Assembly: GCA_902781505.1 (NCBI GenBank)
Contig: CACZJL010000001.1
Coordinates: 62,001-126,000, forward strand
Reading direction: 5' to 3'
Length of the DNA stretch: 64,000 nt
Source: an uncultured Lachnospiraceae bacterium
GTDB lineage: Bacteria > Bacillota > Clostridia > Lachnospirales > Lachnospiraceae
Shown here: in pieces, positions 1 to 6,973 of the stretch
Position numbering within the stretch: the stretch's first letter is position 1
How the letters are laid out: each line of letters starts with the position of its first letter
The notes under the pieces: model-generated
The model's input: the letters and a program-made list of their open reading frames with translations, nothing else
Told to the model about the DNA's origin: nothing
Database searches by the model: none
Made by a program: the position numbers and the translations under genes

Positions 1-1
1 G

Positions 2-526
2 GAACTTCAGTCTAATTTTGGCGGAACAGGGATGAATCTGCAATTCTTTGAGGACGATAGTATCAGCCTTACGAATCTTTATTCCTTAAGTTCCGGCATT
101 GATCATGCTTTACGACGTGTTGTCCGGTTAAAATCGGGCGCCAGTATCGTAATTGACCCGACGGAGGCTCTGACGGCAATCGACGTAAACACCGGCAAAT
201 CAACGGATAAGAAAAAGCATGAAACGATGGAGGAAGCCGTTCTTCGAACAAATCTTGAGGCATCGAAAGAAATTTTAAAGCAGCTCCGCCTTCGCAATAT
301 CAGTGGTATGATACTGGTAGATTTTATCAATATGAAGAGGGACAGCAGCGTGAAAAAGCTTCTGACAGTTATGTCGGACTGCGCAAAGAACGATCCGATT
401 CAGACGGATGTCCTTGATATGACAAGACTGGGGCTTGTCGAGATTACGAGAAAAAAAGAGGGGAGGAACATTTATGAGTCAAAAAGAAGAGGTATTTTAC
501 AAAGAGACGTATCCGAAAATTCGTGA
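2..526 (+). CDS. rng: Ribonuclease G/E family, C-terminal part (5' end outside window)
   Basis: RNase E/G endoribonucleases process rRNA and decay mRNA in the cytoplasm. The frame is open from base 2, so the gene begins before the window. The stretch VIDPTEALTAIDVNTG matches the conserved catalytic segment of the family, with the Asp in TAIDVN as a metal ligand. GMILVDFINM is the second conserved acidic block, and LGLVEITRKK is the usual end of the catalytic core. After that comes only a short basic tail, so this is the compact RNase G form without an RNase E scaffold. The last 53 bases overlap the start of the next gene. Position just upstream of rplU-prp-rpmA is a common Clostridia arrangement. 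rng is preferred over rne because of the short C-terminus. Confidence 0.9.
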   Translation, partial: ELQSNFGGTGMNLQFFEDDSISLTNLYSLSSGIDHALRRVVRLKSGASIVIDPTEALTAIDVNTGKSTDKKKHETMEEAVLRTNLEASKEILKQLRLRNISGMILVDFINMKRDSSVKKLLTVMSDCAKNDPIQTDVLDMTRLGLVEITRKKEGRNIYESKRRGILQRDVSENS

Positions 527-992
527 CTGGTTTCAGCATTCTGCACTTCGCTTACAGCTTTTAAAGCTGTGTAATGACTATATTCCGGTTCTTACCGGTG
601 TCATGTATGCGGGGCTTGTCTTTGCTTCTGCATGGTTCTGGCACAGAGAAGTGTTTTTTCGGATTTTACTGATTCCGGCAATAACACTTGCACTGGTTAC
701 GGTCCTCAGAAAATGTATTAAGGCAGAACGCCCTTATTTTAAATATAAATTTGAGCCATTAATTTATAAGGACGCAAAGAAGGATTCCATGCCAAGCAGA
801 CACTGTGCCAGTGCCGCTGTAATTGCTATGGCAGCGCTTTACATGGTCCCTGCCTGTGGTGTTCTTATGCTGATCTTAAGTCTTTTTGTCTGCGCTACCA
901 GATTTCTTGGAGGGGTACATACGGCAAAGCAATGTGCGGCCGGCTGGATTATTGGCATTCTATTCGGTATTGCTGGCTTTTTTGTTTTATAA
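474..992 (+). CDS. PAP2-superfamily membrane phosphatase
   Basis: About 172 residues with several hydrophobic segments. It is likely an integral membrane lipid phosphatase, such as a phosphatidylglycerophosphate- or undecaprenyl-pyrophosphate-type enzyme. PAP2 motif 1 is present as KCIKAERP, motif 2 as PSRH, and motif 3 as TRFLGGVH. The Asp normally four residues after the motif-3 His is Gln here (HTAKQ), an oddity. The start at 474 was chosen over an upstream in-frame start at 435 because GGGAGG at 461-466 lies at the right distance. With this start the gene overlaps the end of the RNase G gene by 53 bases. Substrate cannot be told from sequence. Confidence 0.8.
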   Translation: MSQKEEVFYKETYPKIRDWFQHSALRLQLLKLCNDYIPVLTGVMYAGLVFASAWFWHREVFFRILLIPAITLALVTVLRKCIKAERPYFKYKFEPLIYKDAKKDSMPSRHCASAAVIAMAALYMVPACGVLMLILSLFVCATRFLGGVHTAKQCAAGWIIGILFGIAGFFVL

Positions 993-1000
993 AGTTTTTG

Positions 1001-1029
1001 TTGACAATTCTCAAGTGGAAGTATATTAT
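1001..1029 (+). promoter_or_regulatory. Sigma-A promoter of the rplU operon
   Basis: A perfect -35 TTGACA (1001-1006), a 17-base spacer, and -10 TATTAT (1024-1029). It sits immediately after the phosphatase stop and about 90 bases before rplU, leaving room for a leader RNA. This is the strongest promoter-like sequence in the window, as expected for ribosomal protein genes. Confidence 0.85.
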
Positions 1030-1033
1030 ATTT

Positions 1034-1112
1034 GATGTGTGCCGCTCGGCTAGGGTTAAGTAATGCCATCTCTGAAGCATTCCCCGACACCGGCGAGTAT
1101 TTATTTTTAGGA
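1034..1112 (+). ncRNA. Probable ribosomal protein L21 leader RNA
   Basis: The roughly 85-base transcribed leader between the promoter and the rplU ribosome binding site (AGGAGG near 1110) contains GC-rich complementary blocks, for example GCCGCTCGG near 1041 and CCGACACCGGCG near 1083. Firmicutes rplU genes carry a known autoregulatory L21 leader at this place. I assign it by position and pairing potential only; a covariance-model match would settle it. Confidence 0.55.
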
Positions 1113-1120
1113 GGTGCCAT

Positions 1121-1429
1121 ATGTACGCAATTATTGCAACAGGTGGTAAGCAGTACACAGTTTCTGAAGGCGACGTAATCAGAGTAGAAAAGCTTGGTTT
1201 AAACGCAGACGACACTGTTACATTTGACCAGGTTCTTTTCGTAAACAACGGAGAAGCTAAGGTTGGAAATCCAACTGTAGAAGGAGCTACCGTTACAGGT
1301 AAGGTCGTAGAAGAAGGCCGTGCAAAGAAGGTTACTGTCTACAGATATAAGCCAAAGACAGGTTACCACAAGAAGAACGGTCATAGACAGTCTTACACAG
1401 AAGTTAAGATTGAAAAGATCAACGCTTAA
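1121..1429 (+). CDS. rplU: 50S ribosomal protein L21
   Basis: 102 residues, the normal length for L21, which binds 23S rRNA in the large subunit. The start [18 protein letters not shown] and the C-terminal block [19 protein letters not shown] are diagnostic. A strong RBS, AGGAGG, precedes the ATG. It opens the rplU-prp-rpmA-obgE run typical of Firmicutes, and is probably controlled by its leader RNA. Confidence 0.98.
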   Translation: MYAIIATGGKQYTVSEGDVIRVEKLGLNADDTVTFDQVLFVNNGEAKVGNPTVEGATVTGKVVEEGRAKKVTVYRYKPKTGYHKKNGHRQSYTEVKIEKINA

Positions 1430-1443
1430 TTCAGGACTTCATT

Positions 1444-1773
1444 ATGACAGAAGTAACGATCTACAAGGATGCCAATGGCGAAATTGCAGGATTTGAATTG
1501 CACGGACATGCAGATTTCAACCTTACGGGCGAAGATGTATTATGTGCAGCAGTCTCAACTCTCGTTTCTCATACAATCGGCGCAATCAATGAGTTTACGT
1601 CAGATGCATGTGAGAATATAGTAGATGAGGCAACTCCGAAGGTGTTATTTAAACTGACGGATGATTCTCCAAGTGCGGAGAGCCGGATGATGTTAAATGC
1701 ATTTGAGTCAAGCATTGCTGACCTTGCAGATGCACATCCGGAAAACATTACAATGATTATTAGGGAGGTATAG
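1444..1773 (+). CDS. prp: Ribosomal-processing cysteine protease Prp
   Basis: 109 residues. Prp removes the N-terminal extension of ribosomal protein L27 in Firmicutes and is essential where studied (Staphylococcus aureus). The catalytic pair is visible in the block [19 protein letters not shown]: the His of GHA and the Cys of LCAAVS. The gene lies 14 bases after rplU and 4 bases before rpmA, whose product carries the matching cleavable extension. Older annotations call it YsxB. Confidence 0.95.
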   Translation: MTEVTIYKDANGEIAGFELHGHADFNLTGEDVLCAAVSTLVSHTIGAINEFTSDACENIVDEATPKVLFKLTDDSPSAESRMMLNAFESSIADLADAHPENITMIIREV

Positions 1774-1777
1774 CTTT

Positions 1778-2068
1778 ATGTTATTTTTAAACCTTCAGTT
1801 ATTCGCTCATAAGAAGGGTGTAGGTTCTACAAAGAACGGTAGAGATTCCGAATCCAAGAGACTTGGCGCGAAGAGAGCTGACGGACAGTTCGTTTTAGCT
1901 GGCAACATTCTTTACAGACAGCGTGGAACAAAGATTCTTCCAGGCGTTAACGTTGGCCGTGGTAAGGACGATACACTGTTCGCACTCGTTGATGGAACTG
2001 TAAAGTTCGAGAGAAAGGGCAGAGATAAGAAGCAGGTTTCTGTATATCCTGTCGCTTCTAACGAATAA
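1778..2068 (+). CDS. rpmA: 50S ribosomal protein L27 with cleavable N-terminal extension
   Basis: 96 residues. L27 lies at the peptidyl transferase centre. Its N-terminus here reads [14 protein letters not shown], matching the Firmicutes form in which Prp cuts after the LQLF-like motif to expose AHKKG. The body ([22 protein letters not shown]) is fully typical. An intrinsic terminator follows about 30 bases after the stop. Confidence 0.98.
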   Translation: MLFLNLQLFAHKKGVGSTKNGRDSESKRLGAKRADGQFVLAGNILYRQRGTKILPGVNVGRGKDDTLFALVDGTVKFERKGRDKKQVSVYPVASNE

Positions 2069-2100
2069 TTCCATTTCGGGTAATTAATTTGTTACATTGG

Positions 2101-2132
2101 GCTCTGAATCGTAATTGATTCAGAGCTCTTTT
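2101..2132 (+). terminator. Intrinsic terminator after rpmA
   Basis: Perfect 10-bp stem: GCTCTGAATC (2101-2110) pairs with GATTCAGAGC (2117-2126) across a 6-base loop, followed by TCTTTTTT. It separates the ribosomal protein unit from obgE. Confidence 0.85.
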
Positions 2133-2136
2133 TTGA

Positions 2137-2227
2137 AGCAGACGCCCGCTTATCCTTCGAGGATTTCTATACATTGTTTTTAAATGTATGTTATGATTCG
2201 TTATATAAGCGGACGTTTGCTGTTTTT
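2137..2227 (+). promoter_or_regulatory. Long-range hairpin in the obgE leader
   Basis: The arm 2137-2153 pairs with 2205-2221 over 17 positions: 15 Watson-Crick pairs, one G-U and one C-A mismatch. The 51-base interior contains a second hairpin (ATACATT 2169-2175 with AATGTAT). The outer arm is followed by GTTTTTT at 2222-2228, so it could act as a second terminator or attenuator in front of obgE. No known riboswitch class is recognised. Confidence 0.5.
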
Positions 2228-2274
2228 TAAGGGTGCTTTCCCAATTACAGACATACACAGTAAGGAGGCAACAA

Positions 2275-3570
2275 GTGTTTCAGGATAGAGCCAGAATCTT
2301 TTTGAAATCAGGTAAGGGCGGTAACGGTCATATCAGTTTCCGCCGCGAAAAATATGTACCGGACGGCGGTCCGGATGGCGGTAACGGCGGCAAGGGTGGA
2401 GACCTTATCATTCAGGTTGACAAGGGCATCAACACTCTTGGAGACTTCCGTTACAATGCTAAATTCATTGCAGAATCAGGACAGGAAGGTGGTGCACGCC
2501 GCTGTACAGGTCGTGATGGTGCAGACCTTGTTGTAAAGGTTCCGGAAGGAACGGTAATTTATGATGATGAAACCGGCAAGGTTATCGCTGATATGTCCGG
2601 TGAAAATCAGAGAGTAGTTCTCTTAACCGGTGGTAAAGGCGGAAGAGGTAACATGAATTTTGCAACCTCTACGATGCAGGCCCCTCAGTATGCTCAGCCA
2701 GGTCAGGAAGCAAGAGAGCTTTGGGTTCGACTTGAGTTAAAAGTTATTGCTGATGTAGGTCTTGTAGGATTCCCAAATGTAGGTAAGAGTACATTCCTTT
2801 CCCATGTTACGAATGCTACACCAAAGATTGCCAATTACCATTTTACAACCTTAAACCCAAATCTTGGAATGGTTGATTTAGATGGTGGCGGTTACTGTAT
2901 CGCAGATATTCCAGGTCTGATTGAAGGTGCATCAGAAGGTATCGGATTAGGACATCAGTTCTTAAGACATATTGAGAGAACAAAGGTTATTATTCATATC
3001 GTTGATGCAGCCGGCGTGGAAGGAAGAGATCCGATTGCTGATATTAATGCAATCAATAATGAGCTCAAAAAATACGACGAGTCACTGCTTAAAAAGCCTC
3101 AGGTAATCGCAGCAAATAAGATTGATGCAATTTTCGATGATGGTACAGGTAAGAATCCGGTAGATAGGATTAAGGCTGAGTTTGAACCAAAGGGAATTAA
3201 GGTTTATCCAATCTCCGCTGTTACAGGACAGGGCTTAAAGGAGCTTTTATATGCCGTACAGGGACTTTTAAAGGATGCACCTGAACCGGTACGCTTTATG
3301 CCGGAAGTTGACTTAAATGAGCTCTTCAGAGACGATACGGACAGTTTTACTGTTGCGAAGTCTGATACAGAAGAAGGCGTATTTATGGTTTCCGGACCAA
3401 AGGTAGACAAAATGCTTGGCTACACAAATCTGGAGTCAGAAAAGGGATTCCGTTTCTTCCAGAAGTTTATGAAGGAAAATGGTATCTTAAAAAAGCTTTG
3501 TGCCCTTGGCATTAAAGAAGGTGACACGGTTCGTGTCGGTGAATACGATGAGTTTGAATATTTTGAATAA
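2275..3570 (+). CDS. obgE: GTPase Obg/CgtA
   Basis: About 431 residues. Obg is an essential GTPase in late 50S assembly and stress responses. Three domains are visible: the glycine-rich Obg fold (KSGKGGNGHISF to about residue 155), the GTPase domain (G1 GFPNVGKST at residues 165-173, G3 DIPGLIEGA, G4 NKID), and the C-terminal OCT domain found in Firmicutes Obg. The start is set at GTG 2275, because AAGGAGG lies at 2262-2268 and the family begins MFxDR; the longer in-frame start at 2233 lacks an RBS. It is followed closely by yhbY. Confidence 0.96.
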   Translation: MFQDRARIFLKSGKGGNGHISFRREKYVPDGGPDGGNGGKGGDLIIQVDKGINTLGDFRYNAKFIAESGQEGGARRCTGRDGADLVVKVPEGTVIYDDETGKVIADMSGENQRVVLLTGGKGGRGNMNFATSTMQAPQYAQPGQEARELWVRLELKVIADVGLVGFPNVGKSTFLSHVTNATPKIANYHFTTLNPNLGMVDLDGGGYCIADIPGLIEGASEGIGLGHQFLRHIERTKVIIHIVDAAGVEGRDPIADINAINNELKKYDESLLKKPQVIAANKIDAIFDDGTGKNPVDRIKAEFEPKGIKVYPISAVTGQGLKELLYAVQGLLKDAPEPVRFMPEVDLNELFRDDTDSFTVAKSDTEEGVFMVSGPKVDKMLGYTNLESEKGFRFFQKFMKENGILKKLCALGIKEGDTVRVGEYDEFEYFE

Positions 3571-3585
3571 TAACTGGAGGTATCT

Positions 3586-3885
3586 TTGATGAATAGCAAA
3601 CAGAGAGCATATTTAAAGGGCCTTGCAATGAACATGGATCCTATTTTCCGTCTTGGTAAATCCGCTGTAACACCTGAAATTACAACAGCGATTCTCGATG
3701 CATTAAAGGCAAGAGAATTAATTAAGGTTGCGGTTCTTCAGAACTGTGAGGAAGATCCTAAGAACATCGCCACAACTCTTGCTGCAAGAACACATTCTCA
3801 GGTTATTCAGGTTATCGGTAAGAAGATTGTTCTCTATAAGGAGAACCCTGATCCAAAGAAAGCTAAGATTCAGTTCCCTAAATAA
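3586..3885 (+). CDS. yhbY: YhbY-type CRM-domain RNA-binding protein
   Basis: 99 residues, a single CRM domain. The family associates with pre-50S ribosomal particles. The opening NSKQRAYLKGLAMNMDPIFRLGKSAVTPE carries the conserved LKG and GK(S/G) features; the end VIGKKIVLYKENP is typical. It sits 15 bases after obgE and 12 before nadD, so it is co-transcribed with assembly genes. Confidence 0.93.
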   Translation: MMNSKQRAYLKGLAMNMDPIFRLGKSAVTPEITTAILDALKARELIKVAVLQNCEEDPKNIATTLAARTHSQVIQVIGKKIVLYKENPDPKKAKIQFPK

Positions 3886-3897
3886 TTAAGGTGGCAT

Positions 3898-4518
3898 ATG
3901 AGAAATCCAAAGAAGCGAATCGGAGTATTAGGCGGTACCTTTAATCCGATTCATAACGGTCATTTGAGCCTCATTAAAGTAGCTCATGAGCAGTATGATC
4001 TGCCACTTGTCCTTGTTATGCCTACATTCAGCACGTATTACAAGGGCGAGAGCGAATTGCTTGCGCCTCAGATTCGTCTGGAAATGGTGGAGGCTGCCTG
4101 CAGTGAGATCAGTTATGCGAAAGCCTCAGATCTTGATATCAGACGTGGTGTAACGACGCTGACCGCAGATACGATTGATGATTTGAAGGCACTGGGGTAT
4201 GAAGAGATTTTCTTTATTATCGGCGGAGACTCACTTCTTTATATTGATAAATGGGTACGTGCTGATTATTTCTTAAAAGAATGCACGATTCTTTATTCTG
4301 GCAGACTTTCATCCGGCACGGAATCTGTGATGGAGAAAAAAGCAGAGTACCTTAAAAATACATTTGCCGCGGATGTACGACCACTTCACATGACGGACGT
4401 TCCATATTCGTCTACAGAAATTCGAAAGAAGATTCGAAACGGAGAGTCGGTCACAGAAGAGATTCCGGCGGCAGTAGAATCATTTATTCGTGAAAATAAG
4501 CTTTATCAGGACGTTTAA
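3898..4518 (+). CDS. nadD: Nicotinate-nucleotide adenylyltransferase
   Basis: 206 residues. NadD transfers AMP to nicotinate mononucleotide to form deamido-NAD. GGTFNPIHNGHL holds the nucleotidyltransferase (H/T)xGH signature near the N-terminus. FFIIGGDSLLYIDKW and the C-terminal SSTEIRKKI are the further family blocks. The nadD-yqeK-rsfS order is conserved in Firmicutes. Confidence 0.96.
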   Translation: MRNPKKRIGVLGGTFNPIHNGHLSLIKVAHEQYDLPLVLVMPTFSTYYKGESELLAPQIRLEMVEAACSEISYAKASDLDIRRGVTTLTADTIDDLKALGYEEIFFIIGGDSLLYIDKWVRADYFLKECTILYSGRLSSGTESVMEKKAEYLKNTFAADVRPLHMTDVPYSSTEIRKKIRNGESVTEEIPAAVESFIRENKLYQDV

Positions 4519-4555
4519 GTTCATCTTTAAACAGGCAAACTAAAAAGGGATTACG

Positions 4556-5143
4556 ATGGATAACGAATATATTGAACGCTTACGTAAGCAGGTAAAAAAG
4601 GCGCTTAAAATGGACAAGAAGCGATACCGTCACACGCTTGGAGTAGCTGATACGGCTGCGTGTCTTGCCATGAGGTATGGCGCAGATGTTGAGAAGGCTT
4701 ATATTGCAGGTCTTCTTCATGACTGTGCAAAGTGTGTTCCAGATGACATTAAAATTAAAGAATGCCAGGAACACGGTATTGAAATCACGGAGTCTGAGGC
4801 TGTTGGTCCTTATCTGTTACATGCAAAGCTTGGAGCTTTGTATGCAAGGATTTATTATGGAATTGAGGATGAAGAGATTCTTTCTGCTATCCGGTTCCAT
4901 ACTACAGGACGCGCGAATATGACGGAGCTTGAAGAGATTGTCTTTATTGCCGATTATATTGAACCGTACAGAAATCAGGCAAGTGATTTAAATGTTGTCA
5001 GAGCGGAGAGCTTTACCGATATCAGAAAGGCTATTCTGACCGTTACGTTTGATACTCTCGAGTATCTGAAACGAAAGGGTAAGGCAATTGATCCGGTGAC
5101 AGTCGAGACTTATGAATTTTATAAAGACACTCAAAACAATTAA
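4556..5143 (+). CDS. yqeK: HD-domain hydrolase YqeK (diadenosine tetraphosphatase type)
   Basis: 195 residues. YqeK proteins are HD-domain phosphohydrolases that split Ap4A symmetrically into two ADP. Metal-binding His and Asp residues are seen as RYRHTLGV near residue 24, GLLHDCAK (the HD pair), LLHAKLGA and RFHTTGRANM, followed by IVFIADYIEP. It lies in the conserved nadD-yqeK-rsfS block, 37 bases after nadD. Confidence 0.92.
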   Translation: MDNEYIERLRKQVKKALKMDKKRYRHTLGVADTAACLAMRYGADVEKAYIAGLLHDCAKCVPDDIKIKECQEHGIEITESEAVGPYLLHAKLGALYARIYYGIEDEEILSAIRFHTTGRANMTELEEIVFIADYIEPYRNQASDLNVVRAESFTDIRKAILTVTFDTLEYLKRKGKAIDPVTVETYEFYKDTQNN

Positions 5144-5179
5144 ACAATTTGTTTTGAAATGGATTTTAAGGAGTTTTTT

Positions 5180-5533
5180 ATGGAGAGCAAAGAACTTATG
5201 ACTCTTGCCGTTAAGGCATTAGAGGACAAGATTGGTGAGGATATCCGTATTTTAAACATTGGCGGAGTATCTTCCATCGCTGATTATTTTGTAATTGCAA
5301 CAGGTAATTCATCCACTCATGTTCATTCTTTGGCTGACGCAGTAGAAGAGAAGCTTGAGAAGGAAGCCGGCGAATCTGTTCTGAACGCTGAAGGCTATCA
5401 GAATGCCGACTGGGTTCTTCTTGATTACGGCAATGTTATCGTTCACATTTTCTCTAAGGATCAGAGACTGTTCTACGATCTTGAGAGAATCTGGAAAGAT
5501 GGCGTTGAAATAGATTTAAGTGAATTAAACTAA
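5180..5533 (+). CDS. rsfS: Ribosomal silencing factor RsfS
   Basis: 117 residues. RsfS binds L14 on the large subunit and blocks subunit joining when nutrients are short. Family blocks are ISSIADYFVIATGNS-like (VSSIADYFVIATGNS), the segment around EGYQNADWVLLDYGNVIVHIF, and RLFYDLERIW. The start at 5180 is preferred over an in-frame ATG at 5159, since AAGGAG at 5168-5173 lies between the two, six bases before the ATG chosen. It is the last gene before a strong terminator. Confidence 0.95.
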   Translation: MESKELMTLAVKALEDKIGEDIRILNIGGVSSIADYFVIATGNSSTHVHSLADAVEEKLEKEAGESVLNAEGYQNADWVLLDYGNVIVHIFSKDQRLFYDLERIWKDGVEIDLSELN

Positions 5534-5547
5534 TGTGCTTAATACAA

Positions 5548-5585
5548 AAGGAAGCCCCTGAAAAATATGTTTCAGGGGCTTCCTT
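5548..5585. terminator. Bidirectional terminator between rsfS and lexA
   Basis: A perfect 16-bp stem, 5548-5563 with 5570-5585, loop AATATG. The adjoining A and T tracts are short on both sides. It lies between two converging genes and can serve both. Confidence 0.85.
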
Positions 5586-5640
5586 TATGCCTTTAAAGGT
5601 GTTCGATTATTGTTTGAATATTTGTTTTGTTCAGACACAA

Positions 5641-6261
5641 TCAGCTGATTCCCATGCGAATCAGACCGATAACCTTACCTAAGATTCTGCAGTCCGGAAC
5701 AATAATTGGATCCATAAAATCATTCTCCGGCTGGAGACGAATATGACCATCTTCTTTGTAAAAACGTTTTACGGTAGCACCATCTTCAATCAATGCAACT
5801 ACAATCTGTCCGTTTCTGGCTGTTTCCTGCTTTGAAACGATCAGCTTATCACCTTCAAAAATACCGGCGTTCACCATACTGTCGCCCTTAACAGTTAACA
5901 TAAATGTTTCTGCGTTTGGCAACATTTCTGCAGGAATCGGAAAATAGTTCTCAATATTCTGAACAGCAAGAAGTGGTGCGCCAGCAGCTACGGTACCAAC
6001 TTCAGGTACGTTCACAAGTTCTCTTCTTGTCAGATTGAAATTGTCATCGATGATTTCAATCGTACGGGATTTTGAAGGATCCCTTCTGATATAACCGTTC
6101 TTCTCTAATGTCTCAAGATGAGCATGTACAGAAGATGTGGATTTTAACTCGACAGCAGCACAGATATCCCGTACAGAAGGCGGATAGCCCTTATTTAAAA
6201 TCTCGGACTTAATGTATTCGAGAATCTCAGTCTGCTTTTTTGAAATTCTTCCATAAGACAT
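5641..6261 (-). CDS. lexA: LexA repressor
   Basis: 206 residues. LexA represses the SOS regulon and cleaves itself when RecA is activated. The winged-helix DNA-binding domain spans about residues 1-70 (GYPPSVRDICAAVELKSTSS holds the helix-turn-helix). The cleavage site is Ala93-Gly94 in TVAAGAP; the catalytic Ser128 is in KGDSMV and Lys165 in GATVKR. The start at 6261 follows GAGGTG at a good distance; a GTG nine bases further upstream would overlap that RBS. It is divergent from a yneA-like gene with LexA boxes between them. Confidence 0.97.
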   Translation of the reverse strand: MSYGRISKKQTEILEYIKSEILNKGYPPSVRDICAAVELKSTSSVHAHLETLEKNGYIRRDPSKSRTIEIIDDNFNLTRRELVNVPEVGTVAAGAPLLAVQNIENYFPIPAEMLPNAETFMLTVKGDSMVNAGIFEGDKLIVSKQETARNGQIVVALIEDGATVKRFYKEDGHIRLQPENDFMDPIIVPDCRILGKVIGLIRMGIS

Positions 6262-6291
6262 AAGCTTCACCTCGTCTAAATTGATAATTAT

Positions 6292-6320
6292 ATTCTATCA
6301 GATGTCCCTTAAATAGGCAA
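6292..6320 (-). promoter_or_regulatory. lexA promoter
   Basis: Reading the minus strand, TTGCCT (6320-6315), a 17-base spacer and TAGAAT (6297-6292) form a good sigma-A promoter about 30 bases before lexA. A LexA-box-like palindrome at 6332-6343 lies just upstream of its -35. Confidence 0.65.
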
Positions 6321-6331
6321 ACAGATTTTCG

Positions 6332-6406
6332 GAAAATATGTTCGATTTCCGTTTGACAAACATATGTTCCCGTGATACTATGTAATCACAAACAGAACAG
6401 GTGTTC
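6332..6406. promoter_or_regulatory. SOS control region: three LexA-box-like sites and the yneA promoter
   Basis: The Gram-positive LexA box core is GAAC-N4-GTTC. A perfect copy, GAACAGGTGTTC, is at 6395-6406. One-mismatch copies are AAACATATGTTC (6358-6369) and GAAAATATGTTC (6332-6343). A promoter for the plus strand, TTGACA (6353-6358), 17-base spacer, TACTAT (6376-6381), is overlapped by the middle site, and the perfect site lies where transcription would begin. This predicts tight repression of the downstream gene and autoregulation of lexA. Confidence 0.8.
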
Positions 6407-6435
6407 GGTTATTGAATTTGAGGAGGTAATCCATT

Positions 6436-6819
6436 ATGACAATCGCAGTACAGACTGAAAGACGTTATAACCATACAGCTGACACAGCAAGAGCAGCACA
6501 TATATCAAATCATAGAATCCAAAAAGGAATTAAGGTGAATCCAATGTCTGGAATCTTCCTGATTCTTGCAGCACTTCTTCTTGCAGTTATGATGAATGCA
6601 AAACCGGTATCTGCGGTTGCGCCTGCTGAAATGAACCGTTATTTTACATCTGTAACCGTATCAGATGATGACACACTCTGGTCTCTGGCAGAGAAAAACT
6701 ACAATGCATCCACTGAGAACAAGAAAGACTATATCGATTCTGTCATGAAGATGAATCATATGACAGATACCAATATTCACAGTGGCCAGAATCTCGTGAT
6801 TTACTACTGGGCAGAATAA
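6436..6819 (+). CDS. yneA: YneA-like SOS cell-division inhibitor with LysM domain
   Basis: 127 residues. A cytoplasmic N-terminus of about 37 residues is followed by one membrane segment (GIFLILAALLLAVMM), then an extracytoplasmic LysM domain (TVSDDDTLWSLAEKNY ... MNHMTDTNIHSGQNLVIY). B. subtilis YneA has the same membrane-plus-LysM plan and halts division during SOS. Divergence from lexA and the LexA boxes over its promoter support this role. The RBS is GGAGG nine bases before the ATG. Sequence similarity outside LysM is weak in this family, so the call leans on context and architecture. Confidence 0.82.
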   Translation: MTIAVQTERRYNHTADTARAAHISNHRIQKGIKVNPMSGIFLILAALLLAVMMNAKPVSAVAPAEMNRYFTSVTVSDDDTLWSLAEKNYNASTENKKDYIDSVMKMNHMTDTNIHSGQNLVIYYWAE

Positions 6820-6841
6820 CACCAAACAATGCTTCCATTCT

Positions 6842-6901
6842 CCCCGTTCTTCCTGCTTCATCCTCTACCATTTGGAATGATGTTGTCCGGTGTGAACGGG
6901 G
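6842..6901 (+). terminator. Possible weak stem-loop after yneA
   Basis: CCCCGTTC (6842-6849) pairs perfectly with GAACGGGG (6894-6901) across a 44-base loop, followed by ATTTGTC rather than a full T-tract. It may act as a weak terminator for yneA. Confidence 0.35.
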
Positions 6902-6919
6902 ATTTGTCATGTTTCGTGC

Positions 6920-6948
6920 TTTCGAAATTCCTGCTTTTCTGCTAAAAT
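6920..6948 (+). promoter_or_regulatory. Possible helicase promoter
   Basis: TTTCGA (6920-6925), a 17-base spacer and TAAAAT (6943-6948), 25 bases before the helicase start. The -35 is poor, the -10 good. Confidence 0.4.
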
Positions 6949-6973
6949 ACTGGGTAGTGAAAGGCAGGTATTT

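Noticed and set aside
32..60. MNLQFF at the start of the partial RNase G frame resembles the L27 N-terminal extension
   Set aside because: The frame is open upstream to the window edge and continues into clear RNase G motifs; the likeness is chance.
2233..2274. Longer obgE product starting at GTG 2233
   Set aside because: The extra 14 residues have no RBS and lie upstream of AAGGAGG that fits the start at 2275 and the family N-terminus.
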